Positions 26,153-35,304 are shown, numbered from the stretch's first letter. The stretch: DNA of 64,000 bases from Glycocaulis sp050485565 (GCF_050485565.1 NZ_JBJHBQ010000001.1:1-64000), one strand, 5' to 3'. Notes: generated by a model from the sequence alone, not told the origin. Program-made: numbers and translations.

Positions 26153-28261
26153 TTGGCTGACACACCCGCATCCGGTTCCTCATCCGGCCTCGACTGGCAG
26201 AAAATCGGCCAGCGTTTTGCGCGTGGTGACGTCGCCATGGCGGTGGGCGTGCTGGCGATCCTCGTCATGCTCATCCTGCCCATGCCGCGCGCGCTGCTGG
26301 ACATTTCGCTGGCCATCTCGATCTGCTTTTCGGTGCTGATCCTGATGACGGCGCTGTTCATCCGCACGCCGCTGGAATTTACCGCCTTCCCGGCCATTCT
26401 GCTGATCGCGACCATGCTCAGGCTGGGCCTGAACGTCGCGTCCACGCGCCTGATCCTCTCTGAAGGCCATCAGGGTACTGATGCTGCCGGGGACATCATC
26501 CAGGCGTTCGGGGCGTTCGTGATGCAGGGCAATTTCGTCATCGGCATCATCGTGTTCGTGATCCTGGTGATCGTGAACTTCGTGGTCATCACCAAGGGTT
26601 CGGGCCGGATCGCGGAGGTGGCCGCCCGCTTCACGCTCGACGCCATGCCCGGCAAGCAGATGGCGATTGATGCGGACCTCTCGGCGGGCCTCATCACCGA
26701 GGACGAGGCACGTACCCGCCGCAAGGAGCTGGAGGACAAGTCCAACTTCTTCGGGGCGATGGACGGTGCGTCGAAGTTCGTGCGCGGGGATGCGGTTGCG
26801 GGCATCCTCATCACCTCGATCAATCTGATTGGCGGCATGATTATCGGCGTGGCACAGTCCAACATGGCGTTCGGCGATGCCGCCTCGACCTATTCCACGC
26901 TGACCATCGGCGACGGTCTGGTCTCGCAGATACCCGCCCTTATCGTGTCGCTGGCGGCCGGTCTTCTGGTCTCCAAGGCGGGCGTTGAGGGCGAGGCCGA
27001 CAAGGCGGTGTTCGGCCAGCTCGCCGCCAACCCGACCAGCATGGCGATGGTGGCGGCAGCGGCGATCTCCATCGGCCTTCTGCCCGGCATGCCGCTCTTC
27101 CCGTTTGCGGTGCTGGCAGCAGCGGCGGGGACCACAGCCTTCATCATGAACCGGCGAAAGATACAGACCGCCGAACGCGAGGCCACGGCCATCCAGACTG
27201 AAGCCGCTGAGGCGCAGCAGCAGACCGAAGCGCCTATCGAGGACTCGCTGCATATCGACGAACTGAAAATCGAGCTCGGCTATGCGCTCCTGCCGCTCAT
27301 CAATGATGTGGAGGGGCGCCGCCTGACCGACCAGATCAAGGCGCTGCGCCGCAATCTGGCGCAGGATACCGGCTTCATCCTGCCCAGCGTGCGCATCATC
27401 GACAATATGCAGCTGACGGCAGAAGACTATGTGATCCGCATCAAGGAGATGGAGGCCGGTGCCGGCCAGCTGAAAATGCGCCATCTGCTGGTCATGGACC
27501 CGGCAGGCCAGCAAGTCTCCATGCCCGGCACTCATGTGAAGGAACCGGCCTTCGGCCTGCCCGCCACCTGGATCGACGAAGAGGGCCGCGAGGAAGCGAC
27601 CTTCCGGGGCTATACAATTGTCGATCCGGCGGCGGTGCTCGTCACGCACCTGACCGAATTGCTGCGCGAGCATCTGGCCGATCTTCTGTCCTACTCCGAG
27701 GTGGAAAAGCTGCTGGATGGCCTGTCGAAGGAGCACAAGAAGCTGGTCGACGACATCACGCCGTCCCAGATCACCCGCGCAGGCATTCAGCGCGTGCTGC
27801 AGAACCTGCTGCGCGAGCGTGTCTCGATCCGCGATCTTGCGGGGATTATCGAGGGCATTGCCGAAGCCTCCGGCGCGACGCAGAACCTTGATGCGATCAC
27901 CGAGCATGTGCGCACGCGCCTGGCCCGCCAGCTCTGCTTTGCCAATCGCGGCCCCGATGGCGCGCTACCCGTGCTCAGCCTCTCTCCGCAATGGGAACAG
28001 GCATTTGCCGAAGCGATGATTGGCGATGGCGAGCGCCGCCAGCTCGCCCTTGCCCCGACGCGCCTGCGCGACTTCGTAGCCGCCGTGCGCGATGCGTTCG
28101 ACCGGGCGGGCGCATCGGGCGATGTGCCGGTCCTGCTGACCAGCCCCGCCATCCGCCCCTATGTGCGCTCGCTGACCGAGCGCTTCCGCCCGTCTACAGT
28201 GGTAATGAGCCAGAACGAGATCCACCCCAGCGCGCGGCTGAAAACCGTCGGCGCGGTCTAG
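26153..28261 (+). CDS. flhA: Flagellar export gate protein (FlhA)
   Basis: 702 aa. Inner-membrane export gate with about eight N-terminal helices (MAVGVLAILVMLILPMPRAL onward), the FHIPEP-family block TPLEFTAFPAILLIATMLRL, the cytoplasmic loop QMAIDADLSAGLI and a C-terminal cytosolic domain from about residue 350. It binds chaperone-substrate complexes and drives secretion. The TTG at 26153 is preceded by AAGGA. A repeat element separates it from flbD, so an independent promoter or read-through are both possible. Confidence 0.96.
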   Translation: MADTPASGSSSGLDWQKIGQRFARGDVAMAVGVLAILVMLILPMPRALLDISLAISICFSVLILMTALFIRTPLEFTAFPAILLIATMLRLGLNVASTRLILSEGHQGTDAAGDIIQAFGAFVMQGNFVIGIIVFVILVIVNFVVITKGSGRIAEVAARFTLDAMPGKQMAIDADLSAGLITEDEARTRRKELEDKSNFFGAMDGASKFVRGDAVAGILITSINLIGGMIIGVAQSNMAFGDAASTYSTLTIGDGLVSQIPALIVSLAAGLLVSKAGVEGEADKAVFGQLAANPTSMAMVAAAAISIGLLPGMPLFPFAVLAAAAGTTAFIMNRRKIQTAEREATAIQTEAAEAQQQTEAPIEDSLHIDELKIELGYALLPLINDVEGRRLTDQIKALRRNLAQDTGFILPSVRIIDNMQLTAEDYVIRIKEMEAGAGQLKMRHLLVMDPAGQQVSMPGTHVKEPAFGLPATWIDEEGREEATFRGYTIVDPAAVLVTHLTELLREHLADLLSYSEVEKLLDGLSKEHKKLVDDITPSQITRAGIQRVLQNLLRERVSIRDLAGIIEGIAEASGATQNLDAITEHVRTRLARQLCFANRGPDGALPVLSLSPQWEQAFAEAMIGDGERRQLALAPTRLRDFVAAVRDAFDRAGASGDVPVLLTSPAIRPYVRSLTERFRPSTVVMSQNEIHPSARLKTVGAV

Positions 28262-28275
28262 GGAAGGTTTAAGCC

Positions 28276-29283
28276 ATGCGCCTTCGCACCTTCACCGCCG
28301 CATCGATCAGCGAGGCCATGGCGCAGGTGCGCCGGGAGCTGGGGCCGGACGCCATCATCGTCGCTACGCAGGAACGCGCCGATGGCGGGGTGAGCGTGCG
28401 CGCGGCCGCCGAGGAGGGCGCGGTACAGCCCTCCAAGGACTCGCCCAAGCTCGCCGCCAAGCGCCGCGAGGCCGAACGCACGCGCGGGCGCGGCGACAGC
28501 GCCGACGGCATTACCCGCATTGCCCGCGCGCTCGCCTGGCATGATGTGCCTGATAGCGCCGCCGAAGCCATCATGGACGCGGCGATCAGCCTGGAAGATG
28601 CCGAGCCGACCGCCACCCTCGCCCATGCGCTGGACGCGCGTTACGCAGTGCATCCGGTGGAGATCATGCCGGCAAGGCCGATCCTCTTTGCCGGTGCGCC
28701 GGGGGCAGGCAAATCCTCCGTCATGGCGCGCCTTGCCGCGCGCGCCGTCTCGCAAGGCGTGACCCCGCTACTGGTCTCCTGCGATCAGCGCGCAGGCGCA
28801 ACCGCCCAGATGCAGACCTATGCCAAGGCGCTGCAGCTTGATTTCGAGGCCGCGCCCGGCGCGCGCGAGCTGGATCTGGTCCTCGATCAGGCCAATGGCC
28901 GCCCGGTCTTCATCGATACGGGCGGGGTGAACCCGTTCGAGCTGGACGCGCTGGAAAGCCTCACCTATCTCGCCGCCACCGCCGATGCCGAGATCATCGC
29001 CGTGATGGAAGCAGGCCAGATACCCGCCGACGCCGAAGACGCCGCCGCGCTCTTCACCTCCATCGGGGCGGCGCGCGTGATCTTCACAAGGCTCGATATT
29101 GCACGGCGCATGGGCGCGCTGCTGGCCGCCGGAGAGGCGGGGCTTTCCTATGCCCATATCGCCGCCTCGCCCTTTATCGGGTCAGGGCTGGCCCCCGCGA
29201 CGCCCTTGCGGCTGGCGCGCGCTTTGCTTGAAGACCCACACGACGATTCCGGCGAAGACGGGCCTGAGGAGGCCGCACCATGA
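28276..29283 (+). CDS. flhF: Flagellar GTPase FlhF-like protein (divergent)
   Basis: 335 aa. The N-terminus MRLRTFTAASISEAMAQVRR with ELGPDAIIVATQE is typical of FlhF, the SRP-type GTPase that fixes flagellar position. P-loop GAPGAGKSS is near residue 137. G3, usually DTAG, reads DTGG, and G4, usually TKLD, reads TRLD, so the GTPase core is divergent. It is 14 bases after flhA and overlaps flhG by four bases, the usual flhA-flhF-flhG order. Confidence 0.86.
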   Translation: MRLRTFTAASISEAMAQVRRELGPDAIIVATQERADGGVSVRAAAEEGAVQPSKDSPKLAAKRREAERTRGRGDSADGITRIARALAWHDVPDSAAEAIMDAAISLEDAEPTATLAHALDARYAVHPVEIMPARPILFAGAPGAGKSSVMARLAARAVSQGVTPLLVSCDQRAGATAQMQTYAKALQLDFEAAPGARELDLVLDQANGRPVFIDTGGVNPFELDALESLTYLAATADAEIIAVMEAGQIPADAEDAAALFTSIGAARVIFTRLDIARRMGALLAAGEAGLSYAHIAASPFIGSGLAPATPLRLARALLEDPHDDSGEDGPEEAAP

Positions 29284-30098
29284 AGCAGTATTTCAGCACC
29301 GCCACAGACGCCCAGCCGCGAAAAGCCGGCTCGCTTCTGGCCATAGCCTCCGGCAAGGGCGGCGTCGGCAAGACGGTCGTCGCTGGCGCGCTCGCCAGCG
29401 CCTTTGCCGCGCAGCAGGAACGCACGCTGCTGGTCGACGGTGATCTGGGCATGGCCAATATCGATGTGCAGCTAGGGCTGGACCCACGCGGCGATCTCTC
29501 CGGCGTCATGTCCGGCCAGATATCACTGGCCGAAGCCGTCTCGTGCGTATCGGGCGGGGCGGACATGACGGGCGGGTTTGATGTGATCGCCGGACGATCC
29601 GGCTCGGCGGCGCTGGCAGGGCTTGATACCGCAGGCGCGGCGCGCCTCGCCGCCGGGATCGCCGCTGCCTCGATGACCTATGACCGCACGCTGATCGATC
29701 TCGCCGCCGGGGCCGACCGGGCGACGATCCGCCTTGCCGCGGCGGCCGATGATGTGGTGCTGGTCATGTCCGATGAGCCGACCTCGCTCACCGATGCCTA
29801 TGCGTTTGTAAAACTCCTGCGGCTGAGGGATGAGGGCGCAGCGCCCTACATCATCGTCAATAACGCGCCCGACAAGGCGAGCGCGGAGATGGCCTATGCC
29901 TCGTTTGCGCGCACCTGCGAGAGCTTTCTGGGTTTTTGCCCGCCGCTCGCCGGCACTATCCGGCGCGACGCCAATGTGCCCAAAGCCATCCGCGCACAGA
30001 CGGCGCTGAAAACCCTCGCCCCCGGCACGCCGGCCATTCAGGATATTGAGGCCATTGCCGGGCTTCTTGCTGCGGGGGCCGAGAGCGCTTACGCTTGA
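29280..30098 (+). CDS. flhG: MinD/ParA-family flagellar number regulator (FlhG/FleN)
   Basis: 272 aa. Deviant Walker A SGKGGVGKTVVAGAL, the TLLVDGDLGMANIDVQLGLD block and IDLAAGADRATIRLAAAADDVV match the FlhG/FleN/YlxH branch of MinD ATPases, which limit flagellar number by acting on FlhF. No clear C-terminal amphipathic membrane helix was seen. Its ATG overlaps the flhF stop (ATGA). Confidence 0.9.
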   Translation: MKQYFSTATDAQPRKAGSLLAIASGKGGVGKTVVAGALASAFAAQQERTLLVDGDLGMANIDVQLGLDPRGDLSGVMSGQISLAEAVSCVSGGADMTGGFDVIAGRSGSAALAGLDTAGAARLAAGIAAASMTYDRTLIDLAAGADRATIRLAAAADDVVLVMSDEPTSLTDAYAFVKLLRLRDEGAAPYIIVNNAPDKASAEMAYASFARTCESFLGFCPPLAGTIRRDANVPKAIRAQTALKTLAPGTPAIQDIEAIAGLLAAGAESAYA

Positions 30099-30137
30099 GC
30101 TTTCCGGTGGGGGCCGGTTTGAAAACCGGGGGGAGCC

Positions 30138-30464
30138 ATGATCGAAGAATTTGCCACCCGGCTGATCGCCGGGTTCACACCTGCAACACTGATCCTGTTA
30201 ACGCTGGTCGCGATCGTGGCCGCGCTCGTCATGCGCCGCTGGAGCCAGCTTTACGCCGCGACCCTGTTCGCCTTCGCCGCTGACTGCGTGGCGCGTTACC
30301 TCTTGGAGCTGGGCGCGGCCGATGGCGTACCGGTCAATTTCGCCATGGAACTCGCCATGACGCGCCTCGATGCAGGCGCGATCAGCGCCATGGCCCGCCC
30401 CTTCCTCTATCTCGCCGTCATCGCCGCCCTGTTCTGGGTGAAGAAACGGTATGGGGGGAGGTAG
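30138..30464 (+). CDS. Small integral membrane protein
   Basis: 108 aa with two or three hydrophobic segments (LILLTLVAIVAALVM, LYAATLFAFAADCVA, FLYLAVIAALFWV) and a basic end KKRYGGR. No family recognised. It follows flhG by 39 bases with GGGGGAG before its ATG, so it may be the last gene of the flagellar operon. A role in motility is only suggested by position. Confidence 0.7.
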   Translation: MIEEFATRLIAGFTPATLILLTLVAIVAALVMRRWSQLYAATLFAFAADCVARYLLELGAADGVPVNFAMELAMTRLDAGAISAMARPFLYLAVIAALFWVKKRYGGR

Positions 30465-30519
30465 GGGGGGGATTGGCCTCCTAAGGTCTTCCATCATCCA
30501 TCCCGGTGTCGTTGCGGCG

Positions 30520-30978
30520 CTATTCTGGGTTAAGCGGCAACATGGGCGCACTGCATGGCCCTTCAATGTAGCGGAAATTACCGTCGAGCGAAATGACTAT
30601 TGACTCTATATTATAAACAATAGAACACAGATATTCTTCTGTAGGTTGGTTGCGCAGTGAATTATAATTAGTTGATATCAGGAAAGTGTCGAATGAAAAC
30701 GACTTCGTTGCATATATGATGATATTTCCTGAAAACTGCAATGTTGCTGCGATATCTCTTTGTCCCTCGAAAGCCGCCCCAAGAATACCTATTTGATCTG
30801 AAACAACAATCCTATCCAGATTATCAATGTGCCTCAGCGCCTCTATAAAATTGTCCCATTCGGATTCTGGAATATAAGCTCTTGCACGATATTCTGGATC
30901 AGTTGGCCTTTCCGCTATCCAACAGGACGCAAGGAACAGGCACGAAGCAATAACGCCGACGGCAATACGCATGGTCAT
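30520..30978 (-). CDS. AT-rich orphan lipoprotein
   Basis: 152 aa. A lipoprotein signal peptide (MRIAVGVIASCLFLASCWIA, lipobox LASC) precedes a soluble domain with two later cysteines (EEYLCSIVYNIES and EGPCSAP) that could form a disulfide. The gene is visibly AT-rich with many Asn/Ile/Tyr codons, unlike all its neighbours, which suggests recent transfer. The ATG at 30978 has GGAGG six bases upstream. No family recognised. Confidence 0.72.
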   Translation of the reverse strand: MTMRIAVGVIASCLFLASCWIAERPTDPEYRARAYIPESEWDNFIEALRHIDNLDRIVVSDQIGILGAAFEGQRDIAATLQFSGNIIIYATKSFSFDTFLISTNYNSLRNQPTEEYLCSIVYNIESIVISLDGNFRYIEGPCSAPMLPLNPE

Positions 30979-31411
30979 GACCTGCCTCCCTCCGGGCATC
31001 ATCACTCCGCCCGACCAGACACATACTACACCCGCCAGAGGCCGGGGTGGACAAGTTTTAAGGGGCCGTATTTGGGAAGGTGGGGAGCGGTTGCCCCTCT
31101 CCGGGTCATGGATCCCGGGTCAAGCCCGGGACCCCGGTTGAGAGGTCAGTGTTAAACTGCCAAGGCAATGGATACCGGCACCACAATCCGGGGCCCCGGC
31201 CCCCGAGCCGGGGTCCACATTCAATTTCGTGCAGGGTCTGACCGTCCCCCTCGGCCCTTCGGGCGTTCGAAGCTTTGCTTCTCACCCCGCCCGCAAACGG
31301 GGGGAGACACCGGCACCCTGACCACTTCCACCCCCCAAAAAAAACTGCGGCGCGCGTCAGGGCAAACGCGCGCCGCAGCATTTAACCGGCCGATGTAAAG
31401 GGAGGAACCCT
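30979..31411. other. Intergenic region with palindromes
   Basis: About 430 bases without a gene. Contains GGATCCCGGGTC/GCCCGGGACCC near 31107-31130, a CCGGGGCCCCGG and CCCGAGCCGGGG tandem near 31185-31215, a further GC-rich palindrome and, at its right end, the terminator of the DUF6607 gene. Confidence 0.65.
31337..31378 (-). terminator. Rho-independent terminator of the DUF6607 gene
   Basis: A perfect 13-base stem (CTGCGGCGCGCGT at 31345-31357 with ACGCGCGCCGCAG at 31366-31378) and an 8-base loop, followed on the minus strand by a run of eight T (A-run at 31337-31344). It lies 33 bases beyond the stop of the minus-strand gene. Confidence 0.9.
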
Positions 31412-32422
31412 TCAGGGGAGGATATCGGCCGGCTGTCCGTTCGCCGTCACCCGCGTCTCGATGATCGCGGCGGCGTTGGCAAAAGCTTCTTCGGTCTCGC
31501 GCGCGCCCATGAACACGGCCTGCCCTTCAGACAGGACCGGGCCATAGAGCAGCGTGCCTTCGGCATCGTCCTCTGCGGTGAAGACATCGGCCAGCATGAT
31601 CTCGTCCCACGCCGCGCGCACTTCGGCCCAATAGTCGGCGGTCGCCGCCCAGTAGCGGTGGGCGTTCTCCACGCCGGTGAGCTCGGTACGGCGATAGGTG
31701 TTGATGCCGTGCTCGCGCACCAGTTCGCGGGGTTCGCCGTCACGCAGGACCAGCTTTGAATTGTCCTGCTCATGGGTCCAGCCCCAGGCGGTGATGGTGT
31801 GGCGGTTGACGGCAGCGATCGTGTCATAATCATCGCGCGTGGTGGCATCGCGGCGCGGCAGCGGACGCCATGAGACGCCCGGCGTCCAGGTGGACGCGCC
31901 AACCCCATGCTCCCAGCGGGCAAGGCCGGCATAGCGCGGGGAATCGTCCACCTGATAGACGGTCTGTGACCATGCGCCCCGCGCATCCTCCGCGCTGACC
32001 GCTTCCATCTCCCAGCTATTAAAGCCGCGATAGGCCATCAGGCGGGAGGGCTGATACTGCCAGTCCTGACGCCAGTGCTTGATGACCATCGGGTCTTCGC
32101 GATCACCCACCAGCAACAGGTGCTGCAGCGAGATGAAGCCCGGCTCGTCGGCAATCACGATCACCAGCTCGCGCGCAGGCGTCTCGGTGGACGGGCGCAG
32201 CTCATAGCCATCGGCAATCGGCAGATATTCATTGAAGGCGAAGGTGACGGCGTATTCGCCCTGCATGGCGAGGATCGCCTGACGGTCGGCTTCGGCGGGC
32301 ACACCTGCCTGGTCTTGCGTCTGCACGCCTTCAGATACCGCACCGCCAAACGCGGCGGCCGGCCCTGCCAGCATGGCCAGCGCCAGAAAACTGCCCGTCA
32401 GCCCTGTTACCACGCGTTTCAC
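31412..32422 (-). CDS. DUF6607 family exported protein
   Basis: 336 aa from the GTG at 32422. That start gives a clean signal peptide (MKRVVTGLTGSFLALAMLAG, then PAAAFGG) with GGAG eight bases upstream. The frame is open up to an ATG at 32515, which would place about 31 non-hydrophobic residues before the signal. The mature part has FISLQHLLLVGDREDPMVIK, HWRQDW, TQ/SQTVYQVDDSPRYAG, RRDATTRDDYD and WGWTHEQDNSKLV, which match the DUF6607 family as I remember it. It is divergent from a heme-type TonB receptor and shares a Fur-box-like region with it, so a role in iron/heme acquisition is likely (inference). Confidence 0.8.
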   Translation of the reverse strand: MKRVVTGLTGSFLALAMLAGPAAAFGGAVSEGVQTQDQAGVPAEADRQAILAMQGEYAVTFAFNEYLPIADGYELRPSTETPARELVIVIADEPGFISLQHLLLVGDREDPMVIKHWRQDWQYQPSRLMAYRGFNSWEMEAVSAEDARGAWSQTVYQVDDSPRYAGLARWEHGVGASTWTPGVSWRPLPRRDATTRDDYDTIAAVNRHTITAWGWTHEQDNSKLVLRDGEPRELVREHGINTYRRTELTGVENAHRYWAATADYWAEVRAAWDEIMLADVFTAEDDAEGTLLYGPVLSEGQAVFMGARETEEAFANAAAIIETRVTANGQPADILP

Positions 32423-32591
32423 CGTCACATCTCCATCTGTTGTGTCCGCCAGTCCTGCAAGGGCTGCGGCGATCTCTGCCTGCCTCAGGGACGCGTAGTT
32501 CAGTCCCTTGCGCATGGCCTACTCCCTCAATTGCAGTTTTGCAAACGATTCTGACTTGCATTCCTAAAAGCACCTCGACATAGATGCCGCA

Positions 32592-32610
32592 ATTGAGACT
32601 TATTCGCAAT
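32592..32610. promoter_or_regulatory. Fur-box-like palindrome
   Basis: ATTGAGACTTATTCGCAAT is a near-perfect 19-base palindrome. Its core TGAGACTTATTCGCA differs at two positions from TGAGAATTATTCTCA, the classic Fur-box core. It sits 15 bases before the heme receptor ATG, overlapping the ribosome-site region, in the divergent gap with DUF6607. A looser palindrome TGCAA-N11-TTGCA at 32540-32560 may serve the other gene. Confidence 0.6.
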
Positions 32611-32624
32611 AAGGAAGCTGCATC

Positions 32625-34742
32625 ATGTCCTCCCCATTCCACAGCCTTTCCCTTTCCGCCCGCGCGAGCCTGCTGGCCAGCGCCGCCGCTCTCGCCCTGC
32701 TGCCCGCTGCTGCGTTCGCCAATGATTCCGACATCGCGCAGGTGAACGAGGCGAGCGAGACGATCATCGTCACCGCCACGCGCACCCGCCTGGCCAATTT
32801 CGATTATCCGGGCATGGCATCGGTGATTGATCTGGAATGGCTGGAATCCGAGCGCCCGTCCGACCTCACAGACCTGCTTCGCGACACGCCCGGCCTTGAG
32901 GTTGCGGGCGGGCCGCGCCGCACCGGGCAAACTCTGTCTCTGCGTGGATTTGGCCGGGAGAATATCGCCCTGCTCGTCGATGGCGCGCGGCAGAATTTCT
33001 CCTCCGCCCATGACGGGGTGATGTTCATCGATCCGGGCCTTCTGGGGCGTGTGGAGACGGTGCGCGGCGCGGCGTCCTCGCTTTATGGTTCGGGCGCTTC
33101 GGGCGGGGTGATCGCGTTTGAAACCGCCAATGCCGACAGTTTCCTGCGAGGCAATGAGACACGCGGCGCACGCGCCTCCATCGGCTACCGCTCCGGCAAT
33201 GAGGAAACGCGCGGTTCTGCGGCGGTGTTTGGACGCAATGATGTGGTCTCCGGCCTCGTCGCCCTGTCGGCACGTTCCTCTGGCCATATCGCGCTGGGCT
33301 CCGGCAATGATCTGCCCGCCGATGACGAGGTGATTTCGCTTCTGGCCAATGGCGAATGGCGCGTCAGCCCCGGCCTGACGCTGTCCGGCGGCATCCTCTC
33401 CTTCCGCAACGAGGCGCGCGAGCCCAATAATGGTCAGGGCGCGCAAGTCGTCGCCGGCGGCAATCCGCTGATGGAAAAGGATGTCAGCGCAGACACGTAT
33501 CGTGCGGGCTTGCGCTTTGCGCCCGAAGGCCAGTCCCTGATCGGGCTGGAGATGACGCTCTACCGCACCGAGGGCGGGGTGGATGAGCGTGATCCGCTGA
33601 CCGGCCGTTTCATCACGCGTGATCTCACCACCAATGGCTTCCGCGCCGAAAACCGTTCCGAGTTTCTGCTGGGTACGCTCCCCGTCGCGCTGACCTTTGG
33701 CGGTGAATGGTATGAGGACGAGCAGACCGGCACCGATAGCGATGTGCCTTCAGGCGTGCGCGGCGGTGTGCCGAACGGCACCACCACTTTCTACGGCGCC
33801 TATGTGCAGGGCGAGACAGAGTTTTCCGTTGGCGCCCTCGGCCGTGTCATCCTGCTGCCGGGCGTACGCTGGGACCGGTTTGAAAGCGATAGTGATATTG
33901 GCGGGGCCAATGAGGACGAGGCCATCTCGGCGCGCTTCGGGGCGACCTGGGCACCGGTGGAGAGCGTGCGCGTGTTCGCCAGCTGGTCAGAAGCCTTCCG
34001 CGCGCCCTCGCTCAACGAGCTTTACCTCGATGGCACGCACTTCTCCCTGCCCCACCCCATCCTTGGCGCGCCGAACTTCATCACCAATGACTTCATCCCC
34101 AACCCCAACCTGCGCCCGGAATCCAGCGAAACTTTCGAGATCGGGGCGGGCTACACCCATACCGGCCTGTTCACATCTGCTGACCGGCTGGAGGTGAAAG
34201 GAGCCTGGTTCCGCACGCGCGCCGATGACCTCATCAATCTGGCGGTGGATTTCGCGCTCTCGCCCACCTGCTTTGCCCCGCCCTTCTTCGCGCCCTGCTC
34301 GGCCGGCACCTCTTTTTCCAGCAATGTGGCCAATGCCGAGCTGACCGGGTTCGAGATCGCCGCGCTCTACCAGAACGGGCCGCTCACCCTGTCCGGCTCT
34401 GTCTATGAGGTTGATGGCGAGGATCGCACTACCGGCGCGCCACTCGGCTCACTGCAACCCGTGCAGGGCTATGTGCGCGGCGTGTGGAGCTTTGATCGCG
34501 CAGACATCGGCGCGCGTCTGAGCTTTGCCGGTGATTTTGACAATACGAGCGCTGGCAATGAGCGCGATGGCTTTGCGGTGCTCGATGTGTTCGGCAGCTG
34601 GCAGCCCTTTGAGGATCGCCGGGTGCGCATCAATGCGGGCGTCGAGAACGTGTTCGACACCGATTATGAGCGCGTGTTTGCGGGCGTCTCGGAAGCCGGC
34701 CGCACCTTCCGCATCGATCTGTCCTGGACCGGTGGGTGGTAG
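32625..34742 (+). CDS. TonB-dependent heme/hemoglobin-type outer-membrane receptor
   Basis: 705 aa. Signal peptide to about residue 36 (SLLASAAALALLPAAAFA), TonB box region with ETIIVTATRT, plug domain with SLRGFGRENIALLVDGARQ and GAASSLYGSGASGGVI, then a 22-strand barrel ending FRIDLSWTGGW. The FRAP (458-461) and NPNL (493-496) boxes that mark heme receptors are both present, with His residues between them (DGTHFSLPHP). Transport needs TonB-ExbBD, not in this window. Fur control is suggested by the upstream palindrome. Confidence 0.9.
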   Translation: MSSPFHSLSLSARASLLASAAALALLPAAAFANDSDIAQVNEASETIIVTATRTRLANFDYPGMASVIDLEWLESERPSDLTDLLRDTPGLEVAGGPRRTGQTLSLRGFGRENIALLVDGARQNFSSAHDGVMFIDPGLLGRVETVRGAASSLYGSGASGGVIAFETANADSFLRGNETRGARASIGYRSGNEETRGSAAVFGRNDVVSGLVALSARSSGHIALGSGNDLPADDEVISLLANGEWRVSPGLTLSGGILSFRNEAREPNNGQGAQVVAGGNPLMEKDVSADTYRAGLRFAPEGQSLIGLEMTLYRTEGGVDERDPLTGRFITRDLTTNGFRAENRSEFLLGTLPVALTFGGEWYEDEQTGTDSDVPSGVRGGVPNGTTTFYGAYVQGETEFSVGALGRVILLPGVRWDRFESDSDIGGANEDEAISARFGATWAPVESVRVFASWSEAFRAPSLNELYLDGTHFSLPHPILGAPNFITNDFIPNPNLRPESSETFEIGAGYTHTGLFTSADRLEVKGAWFRTRADDLINLAVDFALSPTCFAPPFFAPCSAGTSFSSNVANAELTGFEIAALYQNGPLTLSGSVYEVDGEDRTTGAPLGSLQPVQGYVRGVWSFDRADIGARLSFAGDFDNTSAGNERDGFAVLDVFGSWQPFEDRRVRINAGVENVFDTDYERVFAGVSEAGRTFRIDLSWTGGW

Positions 34743-34802
34743 GCGCGATTCCCTCCACTATCCCGGTCTTGGTCCGGGACGTGACTGAACGCTTCAGTTT
34801 GC

Positions 34803-34863
34803 GTTTCACCGGCGCAAGCCGGTGCCCAGCCCTTCTGGACCCCGACTTTCGTCGGGGAAACGC
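34803..34863. repeat. Two-hairpin CACCGGC-GCCGGTG repeat, copy 1
   Basis: TTTCACCGGCGCAAGCCGGTG, then a second stem CCCCGAC-TTTC-GTCGGGG. The same arrangement recurs at 58918-58979, and its first hairpin recurs inverted at 63051-63080. Likely a REP-like element. Confidence 0.82.
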
Positions 34864-34879
34864 AGATAGGTTTATCGGA

Positions 34880-35008
34880 AGTGCTTGCACTCAGGCGTTG
34901 AAGGTCGCGCGTCTGTCCGGCAGGACTTGAAAGCACACCCAACACGGCCAGTTGAGGGACTGGCCGCATGAGACCCCCGCACCTGTCCAGAGGGTGCGGG
35001 GGTTTTTT
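34880..35008 (+). ncRNA. Candidate small RNA ending in a strong terminator
   Basis: A non-repeat stretch with the hairpin CGGCCAGT-TGAGGG-ACTGGCCG (about 34945-34966) followed immediately by the terminator below, with no open frame. The terminator is about 230 bases after the receptor stop, which is far for a simple mRNA end. A stand-alone small RNA, perhaps iron-linked by location, is one explanation. No promoter could be assigned. Confidence 0.35.
34974..35008 (+). terminator. Rho-independent terminator
   Basis: Ten-base stem CCCCCGCACC (34974-34983) with GGTGCGGGGG (34993-35002), nine-base loop, then six T. It ends either the heme receptor transcript or a small RNA. Confidence 0.88.
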
Positions 35009-35304
35009 CTTCAGCGCGCCTTACCGCTCTCTCTTCGTCATTCCAGAAGCCCGGAGGGCTATCTGGAACCTGCAGTTTTTTCTCTGGGTTCCGGGTCTCG
35101 CAAAGCTCGCCCGGAATGACGAGGGAAAATAGCGGAAAAGCAATCTGGGTCCCCGGTTCCCCGTTTTCACGGGGACAGGCGCGGCGGGGGACCTAAGATG
35201 TTTCTGGCGAATGCCTCTCAACCGGGTCCCCGGCCACCGAGCCGGGGTCCATCTTTCCGGCCACCGAGCTTGTCCATGGGTCTCCCGCACCGACGGGAGA
35301 CCCA

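Noticed and set aside
26180..27907. A 575-codon minus-strand frame opposite flhA.
   Set aside because: Antisense shadow; no hydrophobic or domain pattern of its own.
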